DNA of 64,000 nucleotides from Pseudomonas nitroreducens (GTDB lineage Bacteria; Pseudomonadota; Gammaproteobacteria; Pseudomonadales; Pseudomonadaceae), in the NCBI RefSeq assembly GCF_014204515.1, contig NZ_JACHLI010000019.1:62001-126000 (forward strand), read 5' to 3'. Below are positions 8,634-16,716 of this stretch, one piece after another; positions within the stretch are counted from its first letter, which is position 1; each line of letters begins with the position of its first letter. The translations under genes were made by a program, and so were the position numbers. Under the pieces are notes generated by a model. That model was not told the origin of the DNA. It saw only the letters and a list, made by a program, of their open reading frames with translations, and ran no database searches.

Positions 8634-9488
8634 ATGACCCACGCCCGCCTGCTCACCGCCGAGCAACTGGCCGCCCGCCTCGATGACCCGAAACTGGTCC
8701 TGCTCGACTGCCGCTTCGCTCTCGAAGACCCGGCCTACGGTCTGCGCAGCTATCAGGAAAACCATATCCCCGGCGCCCAGCATGCCGACCTCGACAAGGA
8801 CCTGTCCGCGCCCGTCGTGGCGGGCGTCACCGGCCGCCACCCGCTGCCCGACCCGCATGAGCTGCAGGAGCGCCTGCGCGCCTGGGGCGTGGATGCCGAC
8901 AGCGACGTGGTGCTCTACGACGACGGCCCCGGGGCTTTCGCCGCACGCGCCTGGTGGCTGCTGCTGTGGCTGGGCAAGAGCGAGGGCGTCTACCTGCTCG
9001 ATGGCGGTCTGGGCGCCTGGCGCAACGCCGGCCTGCGCCTGACCACCGCCGAAGCCGCGGAGCGCCGGGGCGATTTCAGCGGTATGCCGGACAACAGCCT
9101 GCTGATCAGCGCCGACGAACTGGCCGCCCAGCTGAATGACGTCAGCCTGCCGCTGATCGATGCCCGCGGCCTGCCGCGCTTCCGCGGCGAGGTCGAGCCG
9201 ATCGACCCGGTGGCCGGGCACATCCCCGGTGCGCAGTGCGCCGCCTTCACCGACAACCTGGGCAACGACGGCCGCTTCCTGCGTCCCGAGCACCTGCACC
9301 AGCGCTTCGCCGCCCTGCTGCGCGGCCGCCCCGCGGAAGAACTGGTGGCCTATTGCGGTTCCGGCGTCACCGCCTGCCACAACCTGTTCGCCCTGAGCCT
9401 CGCCGGCTATCCGCTGGGCCGCCTGTACGCCGGCTCGTGGAGCGAATGGATCACCGACACCCGGCGCCCGGTGGCCAGGGGCGACTGA
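8634..9488 (+). CDS. sseA: Thiosulfate/3-mercaptopyruvate sulfurtransferase
   Basis: This is a 284-residue two-domain rhodanese. The N-terminal domain is structural. The C-terminal domain carries the active cysteine Cys241 in the loop CGSGVTAC. A CGSGVTA-type loop is typical of 3-mercaptopyruvate sulfurtransferases, whereas thiosulfate-preferring rhodaneses carry charged loops; I therefore favour mercaptopyruvate as donor. Cytosolic; involved in sulfane sulfur metabolism and cyanide or peroxide tolerance in related bacteria. The 80-base gap to the divergent acyltransferase gene holds both promoters. A hairpin terminator follows at 9556. Confidence 0.88.
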   Translation: MTHARLLTAEQLAARLDDPKLVLLDCRFALEDPAYGLRSYQENHIPGAQHADLDKDLSAPVVAGVTGRHPLPDPHELQERLRAWGVDADSDVVLYDDGPGAFAARAWWLLLWLGKSEGVYLLDGGLGAWRNAGLRLTTAEAAERRGDFSGMPDNSLLISADELAAQLNDVSLPLIDARGLPRFRGEVEPIDPVAGHIPGAQCAAFTDNLGNDGRFLRPEHLHQRFAALLRGRPAEELVAYCGSGVTACHNLFALSLAGYPLGRLYAGSWSEWITDTRRPVARGD

Positions 9489-9555
9489 AACCTGGCCTAC
9501 GGCAAATCCGGAAGACCCGTCACACAAAGTGCTTGCGCCGCCATGGATAGCAAGG

Positions 9556-9586
9556 CGGGCATGCGTCAGACTCATGCCCGTTTTTT
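9556..9586 (+). terminator. Intrinsic terminator after sseA
   Basis: An eight-pair stem (CGGGCATG with CATGCCCG) with a nine-base loop, followed by six T. It ends just before the Shine-Dalgarno AAAGGAG of the next gene, so the Sel1 gene needs either read-through or a promoter overlapping the hairpin. Confidence 0.88.
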
Positions 9587-9601
9587 CAAAGGAGTGAAAT
9601 C

Positions 9602-10255
9602 ATGTCCCTGCGTCTACGTCCCACCCTGTTCGCCAGCGCCCTGCTCTGCCTGTGCGCGGCCCTGCCGGCCCAGGCCGCCTCCCTGGAAGCCACCCCCTGC
9701 GACATCAGCGACCAGTGGTCGGACCTCTACGGCGACGACCTGATCCAGGCGGCCAAGGCCGGCCATGCCTCCGCCCAGTACAGCCTGGGCCTGGAGTACG
9801 ACGCCGGCAGCGACGAGTACGAACAGGACTACGAGAAGGCCGCCTACTGGTACCGCAAGGCCGCCGAACAGGGCCACGCCTGCGCCCAGTACAACCTGGG
9901 CAACGCCTACGACAACGGCGATGGCGTGGAGAAGGACCCCAGGAAAGCGGTGTTCTGGTACCAGAAGGCCGTCGACCAGGGCGACAAGGATGCCCAGTAC
10001 AACCTCGCGATCATGTACGAGAACGGCACGGGCGTGACCCGCAGCTACAAGACGGCCTTCGCGCTCTACCTCAAGTCCGCCGAACAGGGTGATGTCGACG
10101 CGGAGTTCGAAGTGGCCGAGAGCTATGCCAAGGGCCGCGGCGTGGCGAAGAACCCGGCCCAGGCGCGCATCTGGTACCAGAAGGCCGCCGACCAGGGGCA
10201 CGAAGAGGCCGAGGAGAAGCTTTCAGCCATGCCGGAGTTAGCCCCGAGCATCTAA
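9602..10255 (+). CDS. Exported Sel1-repeat (TPR-like) protein
   Basis: This is a 217-residue protein with a signal peptide (residues 1 to about 22, ending LPAQAA) and then four to five Sel1-like repeats from about residue 45. Each repeat shows the A-x2-G-x2-xAQY-LG-xY pattern (for example AEQGHACAQYNLG and VDQGDKDAQYNLA). Sel1 repeats build protein-interaction solenoids. Periplasmic location is inferred and no enzymatic motif is present. A mature-region cysteine near residue 32 and another at about 94 could matter for folding. Shine-Dalgarno AAAGGAG lies 7 bases before the ATG. Confidence 0.85.
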   Translation: MSLRLRPTLFASALLCLCAALPAQAASLEATPCDISDQWSDLYGDDLIQAAKAGHASAQYSLGLEYDAGSDEYEQDYEKAAYWYRKAAEQGHACAQYNLGNAYDNGDGVEKDPRKAVFWYQKAVDQGDKDAQYNLAIMYENGTGVTRSYKTAFALYLKSAEQGDVDAEFEVAESYAKGRGVAKNPAQARIWYQKAADQGHEEAEEKLSAMPELAPSI

Positions 10256-10436
10256 TCGCCGGAAGGAATATCAAGCCGATCAGCGCCGACGAAACAATTT
10301 AAAAACAGTCCTTTACATCATCTTCATCGCACTACACTTCAAGTCGAGCGGCTAAGTCCGCTTCCGGCGGGGCCGAGGATAATCACAGAAGCTGCCAAGT
10401 CGCCCAGCCCCGCCGGTCATTGATGACGAGGATGTC

Positions 10437-10916
10437 ATGGGAATCGCCGCGAACGACCTGTGTCAGTACGTGATCCGCCCCACCCTGCTGTACCTGGGGC
10501 GTCACAGTGTCGCGGCCGAATCGCTGCTGCTGGGGGCAGCAGCCTGTCAGTCGGCGCTGGGGAGCGCCCTGGATGACAGCCATGGCCATGGGCTGTACCG
10601 CATCGGTGAACAGCGGCACCAGACGCTCTGGGATGGATTCCTGGCGCTGGACCCGGAGCTGGCCAGCCGCGTTCGAGGGCTGGCCAGCCAACACGCGTTT
10701 CTCGACGCCCCGCACCTGGAACTCACGGTCAACCTGCGCTACAGCACAGCCATCGCCTGGATGATGGTCGAGGCCGAGCGACTGCCTGCGCCGCTGGCGG
10801 AAGATCCCATGGAACTGGCGCGGGTCTGGCGCCGGGTTTTCCATCCCCACGGACGCCTGCATGACTTCGTCGACGCATGGCATAGCTACGTCGGCAATCT
10901 CAGACAAGTCGCCTAG
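10437..10916 (+). CDS. Conserved hypothetical protein (PA1289-like)
   Basis: This is a 159-residue soluble protein with no signal peptide. I do not recognise a firmly assigned family. The N-terminal stretch IRPTLLYLGRHSVAAESLLL followed by GAAACQSALG recalls phage-encoded lysozyme- or transglycosylase-like proteins that share a 'LLLGTAAxES' helix. Here, however, the usual catalytic Glu position reads Gln (CQSALG), so an active hydrolase is not supported. Context is a Sel1 gene upstream and a FadL porin downstream, an order I recall from PAO1. GAGG lies shortly before the ATG. Confidence 0.7.
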   Translation: MGIAANDLCQYVIRPTLLYLGRHSVAAESLLLGAAACQSALGSALDDSHGHGLYRIGEQRHQTLWDGFLALDPELASRVRGLASQHAFLDAPHLELTVNLRYSTAIAWMMVEAERLPAPLAEDPMELARVWRRVFHPHGRLHDFVDAWHSYVGNLRQVA

Positions 10917-11103
10917 AAATTGCCCACGACCTGTGCATGACCGATCAGTCAGAAAAATTTTACATACAGCGACGAACGGCAACCATGCCGATGGAACGTT
11001 CGTTTGAGCTTCAAGGCCCAAGGTAGAGCCTTTTTCCGGCACTACCCAAGTCACGGGAATCTTGATAGCTTGCGCGCCGTTAAACACAGGAGTTGCTCTT
11101 ACA

Positions 11104-12381
11104 ATGAAAACAACATGGCTCAAGACCACCCTAGCCCTGACCATTAGCGCTGCCTCCGCCCAGGTGCTTGCCAACGGCATCGCCATCAACGAGCAGAGCG
11201 CCAGCGGCGCCGGTACCGCCTACGCGGGCCGCGCTTCCTCGGCATTGGATGCCAGCACCATCTACGGCAACCCTGCCGGCATGTCCAAGCTCAAGCGTAC
11301 TGAAGTCAGCGGCGGTCTGGCCGTGGTGTCCGCCAAGGACGACATCAGCGACGCCAACAGCACCGCCACCGGCTCCAACAAGGGCGACTCCGTCCCGCTG
11401 GCTGCCGTGCCGTTCGGCTACTTCGTCACCCCGCTGGATGACAAGGTCAGCGTCGGCCTGGGCATCTACGTGCCCTACGGCATCATCAACGACTACGAAA
11501 GTGGCTTCCAGGGCCGTTCCCACGGTTCCTACAGCAAGGTCCAGGTGATCACCGTCCAGCCGACCATCAGCTACAAGTTCAACGACGTGGTGTCCGTCGG
11601 CTTCGGCCCGACCATCAACCGCATCGACGGCAAGCTGGAAAACAACCTGGCTACCAAGGGCCTGTTCGGCGCCCCGGACGACACCAAGATCAGCATCAAG
11701 GGCGACGACACCGCCGCTGGCTTCAACGTCGGCCTGCTGATCACCCCGACCGAGAGCACCTCCATCGGCGCGACCTACCACTCCAAGGTCAAGTACGAGC
11801 TCAAGGGCCACACCACCGTTTCCAACTCGCCGGCCGGCCTGTTCGACTCGCGCATGGATGCCAGCCTGGACATCACCCTGCCCGAGTCCCTGGACCTGTC
11901 CGTCACCCAGAAGCTGGATGACCGCTGGACCGTCTACGGCGGCACCACCTGGACGCGCTGGAGCCGTCTGAAGTCCATCGAGGTGCAGAACACCGGCGCC
12001 CCGATCGCTTCCTTCGACACCATCGGCGAAGACCTCAGCTGGCACGACACCTGGTCCGCCGCCATCGGCACTTCCTACCAGGTCAACGACCAGTGGGTGC
12101 TGCGTACCGGCTTCGCCTACGACCCGTCGCCGACCACCAACGAGCACCGTACCGTGCGCATCCCGGTGGGCGATCGCAAGATCTTCACCCTGGGCGCCGG
12201 CTACTCGCCCAACGCCGACATGACCATCGACGTGGCGTACGCCTACCTGTGGGAATCCACCGCCGGCGTGAACCAGCCAGATGGCCAGGAACTGGCAGGC
12301 CTGCAACTGCAGCCGGCCTACAGCGCCAAGTACGACAACAGCGCCCATGGCCTGACCGCGCAGATGACCTATCGCTTCTGA
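11104..12381 (+). CDS. FadL-family outer-membrane transporter
   Basis: This is a 425-residue outer-membrane protein with a signal peptide (to about residue 23, AQVLA). The mature N-terminus NGIAINEQSASGAGTAYAGR and the hatch motif IYGNPAGM are characteristic of FadL porins that admit long-chain fatty acids or other hydrophobic molecules. The protein ends in aromatic Phe (MTYRF), as expected for beta-barrel insertion. A second family member lies at 49566. The start at 11104 fits the signal peptide. The 187-base upstream gap includes an inverted repeat CGAACG...CGTTCG (about 10973-11002) that may be an operator. An intrinsic terminator follows. Confidence 0.9.
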   Translation: MKTTWLKTTLALTISAASAQVLANGIAINEQSASGAGTAYAGRASSALDASTIYGNPAGMSKLKRTEVSGGLAVVSAKDDISDANSTATGSNKGDSVPLAAVPFGYFVTPLDDKVSVGLGIYVPYGIINDYESGFQGRSHGSYSKVQVITVQPTISYKFNDVVSVGFGPTINRIDGKLENNLATKGLFGAPDDTKISIKGDDTAAGFNVGLLITPTESTSIGATYHSKVKYELKGHTTVSNSPAGLFDSRMDASLDITLPESLDLSVTQKLDDRWTVYGGTTWTRWSRLKSIEVQNTGAPIASFDTIGEDLSWHDTWSAAIGTSYQVNDQWVLRTGFAYDPSPTTNEHRTVRIPVGDRKIFTLGAGYSPNADMTIDVAYAYLWESTAGVNQPDGQELAGLQLQPAYSAKYDNSAHGLTAQMTYRF

Positions 12382-12400
12382 TAGCGTCTGCGTCATGAAA

Positions 12401-12426
12401 AAGCCGGGCTGATGCCCGGCTTTTTT
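12401..12426 (+). terminator. Intrinsic terminator after the FadL gene
   Basis: Nine-pair stem AAGCCGGGC/GCCCGGCTT with a TGAT loop and a run of T. Confidence 0.9.
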
Positions 12427-12453
12427 ATTTCAGTGCTGCTGTCGGACATTACC

Positions 12454-12533
12454 TGTAGGAGCGAGCTTGCTCGCGAACAGGATTTCCCGGCGAGCTTGCC
12501 CTCAAGCGGTTCGCGAGCCAGCTCGCTCCTGCA
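12454..12533. repeat. REP pair, type B (GTAGGAGCGAGCTTGCTC family)
   Basis: Inverted pair: GTAGGAGCGAGCTTGCTCGC at the left and a slightly diverged GCGAGCCAGCTCGCTCCTGC at the right. Located between the convergent FadL and MarR genes. Confidence 0.88.
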
Positions 12534-12542
12534 CTGATCGAC

Positions 12543-13112
12543 TCAGGCCGCTTCGTCCGGCGCGGCGTGTTCGCGGCAGATCAGCTCGCCTTCACGAGCT
12601 TCCAGGCGCTCGCCGGTCAGCCCGCAGAGCGCACCATCGTCCAGCTTCTGGTGGAAACGGCAGGTACGGCACAGACCGAAGCCCGGCACATTCTCCTGAC
12701 GCTGCACAGTCGCCAGCAACTCGCGCAGCAGCTCGACCAGCAACTCGCTGCGCTCCCCCAGCGTCTCCTGGGCGCGGCGCAGGAAGGCCGGCGGCACCAG
12801 CGCATCGATCAGCCCCCTGCCCTCCGCCGTCAGCTCCAGGTGCACGCTGCGGCGATCCTGGGCGTCCGGGCGCTTCTCGATCAGCCCCTTGGTCTCCAGC
12901 GCCTTGAGCGACTGCGACACCGTGCCCTTGGTCAGCCCGAGGAAATCCGTCACTCCCAGCGGCGTATTCGAATAGCGGTTGCAGCGCGCCAGGTAGTTCA
13001 GCGCGCTCAACTGGATCGGCTGCAGGTCGGCCATCAGCGGCTGCTCGCGGGCCCAGGCGCGCATCAGGCTGGCGATGCGCTCGAGGTAGTCGTACAGGGT
13101 CGTATCGGTCAT
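12543..13112 (-). CDS. MarR-family regulator with cysteine-rich C-terminus
   Basis: This 189-residue repressor candidate has a winged helix at about residues 40-110 (LGVTDFLGLTKGTVSQSLKA for the recognition region and a DAQDRRSVHLELT wing). After the dimerisation helix there is an unusual tail with CRTCRFH, then a CGL and an ICREH cysteine, which could bind a metal or sense redox state (inference). The start at 13112 has a GGAGGG Shine-Dalgarno. It is divergent from a mini-thioredoxin gene, and the gap holds a perfect palindrome, suggesting it controls both directions. PAO1 has a MarR gene in the same place (PA1285, from memory). Confidence 0.82.
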   Translation of the reverse strand: MTDTTLYDYLERIASLMRAWAREQPLMADLQPIQLSALNYLARCNRYSNTPLGVTDFLGLTKGTVSQSLKALETKGLIEKRPDAQDRRSVHLELTAEGRGLIDALVPPAFLRRAQETLGERSELLVELLRELLATVQRQENVPGFGLCRTCRFHQKLDDGALCGLTGERLEAREGELICREHAAPDEAA

Positions 13113-13128
13113 GGGCTGATCCCTCCGA

Positions 13129-13205
13129 TAGATAGTATCGATCAAAAACCAGTTTGACAGAAGGCCGATTTCGCCCGCAGACTGAAATGGTATCGAATCG
13201 ATACC
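13129..13205. promoter_or_regulatory. Divergent control region with GGTATCG-AAT-CGATACC palindrome
   Basis: The 113-base gap between the MarR gene (-) and the mini-thioredoxin gene (+) has a perfect 7+7 palindrome at 13189-13205 and a related AGTATCGAT half at about 13135-13143 near the MarR side. A consensus TTGACA sits at 13154-13159, but I see no good -10 at the usual distance. The palindrome is the natural candidate operator for the MarR protein. Confidence 0.6.
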
Positions 13206-13225
13206 TAATCAATCAGGAGAAGATC

Positions 13226-13450
13226 ATGAGCAAAGCCGTTTACTACCATGCCGGTTGCCCCGTCTGCGTCGAAGCCGAGCGCGCCCTGCTGCCGCTGCTG
13301 AACCGCGAAGTGGAAGTGGTGCACCTGGGCGAGCAATCGCCGCGCATCGCCGAAGCAGAGGCGGCGGGCGTGAAATCGGTACCGGCGCTGGTGGTCGATG
13401 GGCAGGTGCTGCACCTGAACTTCGGCGCCGCCATCGCCGACCTCAAGTAG
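13226..13450 (+). CDS. Mini-thioredoxin/glutaredoxin-like protein (CPVC)
   Basis: This is a 74-residue single-domain protein: MSKAVYYHAGCPVCVEAERA starts with a beta strand and the redox motif CPVC, and a cis-Pro-like VKSVPALVVDG segment near residue 50 completes a compact thioredoxin fold. It is shorter than ordinary thioredoxin (about 108) or glutaredoxin (about 85). A role as small thiol reductant is inferred. Shine-Dalgarno CAGGAGAAG precedes the ATG. It is followed after 10 bases by the DUF2024 gene, so these are probably one operon under the divergent Cys-rich MarR regulator. Confidence 0.82.
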   Translation: MSKAVYYHAGCPVCVEAERALLPLLNREVEVVHLGEQSPRIAEAEAAGVKSVPALVVDGQVLHLNFGAAIADLK

Positions 13451-13460
13451 GAGAGGCGCC

Positions 13461-13715
13461 ATGCAGGTCCACGTCTACGACACCCACGTGCGCACCCGCG
13501 ATGGCCGCTACCTGCACTTCGACGTCCTGGTCCAGCCCGACGATGCCAGCCGTGCCGAGCACTTCGCCACGCACTGGCTGGCATCACGGGGCATCCAGGC
13601 GGCGGACGTGCAGGCGAGCCGCTGCCAGTTCTGCCACAGCGAGTTCTCCTCGCCGGCGGTGGAGGCGGCGCTGCACGGCCAGGGCTACGCGATCATCGAA
13701 CTGGAGGGCTGCTGA
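13461..13715 (+). CDS. DUF2024 family protein
   Basis: This is an 84-residue protein starting MQVHVYDTHVRTRDGRYLHF, the conserved opening of DUF2024. Function is unknown. It contains one CxxC pair (CQFCHSE) near residue 55, which could be redox-active or metal-binding. Shine-Dalgarno TAGGAG overlaps the stop of the preceding mini-thioredoxin gene, so coupling is likely, and the next gene begins 4 bases downstream. No signal peptide. Confidence 0.8.
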   Translation: MQVHVYDTHVRTRDGRYLHFDVLVQPDDASRAEHFATHWLASRGIQAADVQASRCQFCHSEFSSPAVEAALHGQGYAIIELEGC

Positions 13716-13719
13716 GACC

Positions 13720-14001
13720 ATGGCCGCCTACCAGCCAATGGACTGCGACCTCCACGACTTCCTGGAGATCGCCTGCCTGTATCGCTACTGGCTGCGGATC
13801 GAGCTGCGTGACGGCCTGGCGTTCGACGCCCAGGCCTTCACCACGCACACGCGACGCGGCGCGGACGGCGCGCAGGAGGAATACCTGGAAGTGCGGGTGG
13901 ACGACGCCAGCCGCGAGCTGCGGCTGGATCGTCTGCACGCCATCACGCCACTGTCGGCGCAGGCGCTGTTCGGCAGGGTGGAGTTGTGCCCGGCCAGTTG
14001 A
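13720..14001 (+). CDS. rof: Rho-binding antiterminator (Rof family)
   Basis: This is a 93-residue protein whose N-terminus (YQPMDCDLHDFLEIACLYRY) is a clear Rof signature. Rof (YaeO) binds the primary RNA site of transcription terminator Rho and inhibits Rho-dependent termination. The family's Sm-like barrel accounts for the rest (ELRDGLAFDAQAFTTHT and LRLDRLHAITPL). It starts 4 bases after the DUF2024 gene and should be the last gene of the same operon; it converges with the DUF2058 gene. The link between a Rho inhibitor and a thiol-redox operon is unexplained. Confidence 0.85.
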   Translation: MAAYQPMDCDLHDFLEIACLYRYWLRIELRDGLAFDAQAFTTHTRRGADGAQEEYLEVRVDDASRELRLDRLHAITPLSAQALFGRVELCPAS

Positions 14002-14017
14002 GCCGGCCGGGACGACC

Positions 14018-14557
14018 TCACCACATGAGGTCGTCGGGTACCACGTAATCCTTGTAGGTATCGTCATCGTCCGGCTCGCCGCTGGGCTCGCTGAGCAGGA
14101 TGATGCGGCGTTCGTCGCGCTCCTGGATGCGCAGCGCGGCGTCGCGCGGAACGATCTCGTACTTGCCGTCGTAGCTGACGATGGCCAGGCTGCCGCGGCT
14201 GAGCTTGTCGCGGACCATGTCGTTGACCGCGATGCGCTTGACCTTCTTGTTGTCGACAAAGTTGTAATAGTCGTCCGTCTCCAGCTTGGGCAGGCGGGTC
14301 CCTTCGATCAACTGCTTGATCTGCGCGGTCTTGGCCTTCTTGTCGGCCTTTTCCTGCTGCTGGCGGTTCAGCTCGGCATCCCGCGCCTGCTTCTCGGCCT
14401 GGGCCTGCAGGGCCGCCTGGCGCTGGCTGTCGTCCTTCTGCACCTGGTTCTTGTGCTCCAGGCGCTGTTGCTTCTGCTTCTGCTTGCCGGCCTGCTTGGC
14501 CTGCTTTTCGTTGACCAGCCCGGCTTTCAGCAGCTGATCACGCAATGACATGCTCAT
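14018..14557 (-). CDS. DUF2058 (YaiL-like) protein
   Basis: This is a 179-residue protein of two parts: an N-terminal, highly charged Gln/Lys-rich helix (about residues 15-80, likely coiled coil, for example GKQKQKQQRLEHKNQ) and a C-terminal globular part with YYNFVDNKKVKRIAVND. The layout matches DUF2058/YaiL, described as nucleoprotein- or polysome-associated in enterobacteria; function is unsettled. Starts at the first or third codon (MSMSLRD) are equally possible. It is divergent from lpxO, as PA0937/PA0936 are in PAO1 (recall). Confidence 0.82.
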   Translation of the reverse strand: MSMSLRDQLLKAGLVNEKQAKQAGKQKQKQQRLEHKNQVQKDDSQRQAALQAQAEKQARDAELNRQQQEKADKKAKTAQIKQLIEGTRLPKLETDDYYNFVDNKKVKRIAVNDMVRDKLSRGSLAIVSYDGKYEIVPRDAALRIQERDERRIILLSEPSGEPDDDDTYKDYVVPDDLMW

Positions 14558-14719
14558 TGATTAAGGCTCTCCAACAGCCCATGTTGATGCAGGACAAATC
14601 CTCGACGAACGCATGGCTTCGGCTGGACTGTCCACAGGGGGTATAATCCTCGGGCCTCAGCCAGCGCAGTGCAAGTGCCTGGCTCGATTTCACACCTCTG
14701 GAGCGGACCCGCCACCTCC

Positions 14720-15652
14720 ATGCTGAAACTCATCGTTCTTGCGATCCTGGCAATCTTCCTCGTCGCCATCCTCTACGTACACCTGCGTGGCAAGGTGCGC
14801 CTGCCGTTCCTGCGCCAGGTAGTGAACCACTCCGCCTGGTTCGCCCCGTACAACTCGCTGATGTACCTGAACTCCAGCGTGCCGTCCAAGCCCTACCTGG
14901 ACCGCGAGCGTTTCCCCGAACTCGACAAGCTGCGCGACAACTGGCAGATGATCCGCGCGGAAGCCGAGGCGCTGTTCGACGAGGGCTACATCCGCGACGC
15001 CCTGAACAATAACGAGGCCGGCTTCGGCTCCTTCTTCAAGAAGGGCTGGACCCGCTTCTACCTGACCTGGTACGACGGCCCCCTGCCCTCGGCGCAGCAG
15101 CTCTGCCCGAAGACCGTGGAACTGGTCAGCAGCATCCCCAACGTCAAGGGGGCGATGTTCACCCGCCTGCCGCCGCGCAGCCACCTGAACAAGCACCGCG
15201 ACCCCTACGCCGGCTCGCTGCGCTATCACCTGGGCCTGGCCACGCCGAACTCCGATGATTGCCGCATCTTCGTCGACGGCCAGCCCTACGCCTGGCGCGA
15301 CGGCCAGGACGTGATGTTCGACGAAACCTTCGTCCACTGGGTGAAGAACGAGACCGACGAATCGCGACTGATCCTCTTCTGCGACATCGAGCGTCCGCTC
15401 AAGTCCTCGCTGCTGACCCGCCTGAACCGCCGCGTCAGCGCCTTCCTCGGCCGCGCCACGGCGCCGCAGAACGTCGAGGGCGAGCGTGTCGGCGGCATCA
15501 ACCAGGCCTACTCGGTGCTGATCCGCCTGGGCGATGCCGTGGGCAGCAAGGTGAAGGTGTTCAAGCGCGCCTATCCCAAGGCCTACCGCATCGGCCGACC
15601 GATCCTCGCGGTGCTACTGCTGGTGCTGGTCCTGCGCTGGTTGTTCGGCTGA
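14720..15652 (+). CDS. lpxO: Lipid A hydroxylase, aspartyl/asparaginyl beta-hydroxylase family
   Basis: This 310-residue Fe(II)/2-oxoglutarate dioxygenase adds a 2-hydroxyl to a secondary acyl chain of lipid A. An N-terminal membrane segment (residues 3-21) and a C-terminal one (last 20 residues, ILAVLLLVLVLRWLFG) place it at the inner membrane. The iron ligands are readable as His159-x-Asp161 (HRDPYAG) and His206 (FVHWVKN), with the co-substrate Arg expected shortly after (ESRLILF). A TATAAT at 14642-14647 is a good -10 candidate. Assignment to one of the two P. aeruginosa LpxO paralogues rests on neighbourhood (mazG, relA), which fits the PA0936 copy. Confidence 0.9.
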   Translation: MLKLIVLAILAIFLVAILYVHLRGKVRLPFLRQVVNHSAWFAPYNSLMYLNSSVPSKPYLDRERFPELDKLRDNWQMIRAEAEALFDEGYIRDALNNNEAGFGSFFKKGWTRFYLTWYDGPLPSAQQLCPKTVELVSSIPNVKGAMFTRLPPRSHLNKHRDPYAGSLRYHLGLATPNSDDCRIFVDGQPYAWRDGQDVMFDETFVHWVKNETDESRLILFCDIERPLKSSLLTRLNRRVSAFLGRATAPQNVEGERVGGINQAYSVLIRLGDAVGSKVKVFKRAYPKAYRIGRPILAVLLLVLVLRWLFG

Positions 15653-15737
15653 GCATCATGCACCTGTCGGTGCGGGCCATGCGCGCGATCGCGGGCATGG
15701 CCCGCTCCTACATTCAGCTCCGGCGTAGGGCGAAACT

Positions 15738-15813
15738 GTAGGAGCGAGCTGGCTCGCGAACAGTTATCCGGCAACGCCGGCGTCGAGCGGTTCGCGAGCA
15801 AGCTCGCTCCTAC
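15738..15813. repeat. REP pair, type B
   Basis: Inverted GTAGGAGCGAGCTGGCTCGC and GCGAGCAAGCTCGCTCCTAC around a 35-base centre, between the convergent lpxO and mazG genes. Confidence 0.9.
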
Positions 15814-15827
15814 GAAGAGCCACAATT

Positions 15828-15856
15828 AAAAGCCCCGCGGTTGCGGGGCTTTTTTG
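15828..15856. terminator. Bidirectional intrinsic terminator lpxO/mazG
   Basis: Stem AAAGCCCCGC/GCGGGGCTTT with a GGTT loop and T runs on both strands. Confidence 0.88.
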
Positions 15857-15882
15857 TGGACGCTGATTCAACGATGGAGAAC

Positions 15883-16716
15883 TTATCCACAGCTGAGCGG
15901 GTTCTTCTCGTCGCGCTTGGCCGCGCCCCACAGCTCGTCCATCTCTTCCAGGTTGCTGTCTTCCAGGGTCCGACCCTGGTCGCGCAGGGCGGTCTCGATG
16001 TAGCGGAAGCGCCGCTCGAACTTGGCGTTGGCGGCGCGCAGGGCGGTTTCCGGGTCGACCTTGAGCTTGCGCGCCAGGTTGACCACCACGAACAGCAGGT
16101 CGCCCACCTCCTCCGCCTGGGCTTCGGTGTCGCCACCGGCCATGGCTTCGAGCACCTCGTCCAACTCCTCGCGGACCTTGTCCACCACCGGCAGCGCATC
16201 GGCCCAGTCGAAGCCGACCTGGGAAGCGCGCTTCTGCAGCTTGGCTGCGCGGCTCAGGGCCGGCAGCGCGTTGGGCACGTCGTCCAGCAGGGACAGCTGC
16301 ACCGGTTCGGCGGCCTTGGCGGCACGCTCCTCGGCCTTCAGCTCTTCCCAGCGCTGCTTGACCGCGGCTTCCTCCAGCTTCGCCGGGTCCGGCTCGCCGT
16401 ACAGGTCGCCATCGGGGAACACGTGGGGATGGCGGCGGATCAGCTTGCGGGTGATGCCATCGACCACGGCGTCGAACTCGAAGCGCCCTTCTTCCCGCGC
16501 CAGCTGCGCGTAGTAGACGACCTGGAAGAGCAGGTCGCCCAGCTCCTCGCGCAGGTGGTCGAAGTCGCCGCGCTCGATGGCATCGGCGACTTCGTAGGCC
16601 TCTTCGAGGGTGTACGGGACGATGGTCGCGTAGCTCTGCTTGAGGTCCCACGGACAGCCGTTCTGCGGATCGCGCAGGCGGGCCATGAGGTACAGCAGGT
16701 CTTCGAGCTTATGCAT
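15883..16716 (-). CDS. mazG: Nucleoside triphosphate pyrophosphohydrolase
   Basis: This is a 277-residue cytosolic enzyme that hydrolyses (d)NTPs to NMP and pyrophosphate, cleaning the pool. Two MazG domains are visible, each with its metal-binding helix: EELGDLLFQVVYYAQ and EEVGDLLFVVVNLARK. The stem CPWDLKQSYATIVPYTLEEAYE at the N-terminus is typical; the conserved CPWD is read here with family usage. The ATG overlaps the last codons of relA (ATGCATAA), so translation is coupled to RelA. A GTG seven codons upstream is a possible alternative start. In E. coli mazG also follows relA in a stress-related operon. Confidence 0.92.
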   Translation of the reverse strand: MHKLEDLLYLMARLRDPQNGCPWDLKQSYATIVPYTLEEAYEVADAIERGDFDHLREELGDLLFQVVYYAQLAREEGRFEFDAVVDGITRKLIRRHPHVFPDGDLYGEPDPAKLEEAAVKQRWEELKAEERAAKAAEPVQLSLLDDVPNALPALSRAAKLQKRASQVGFDWADALPVVDKVREELDEVLEAMAGGDTEAQAEEVGDLLFVVVNLARKLKVDPETALRAANAKFERRFRYIETALRDQGRTLEDSNLEEMDELWGAAKRDEKNPLSCG

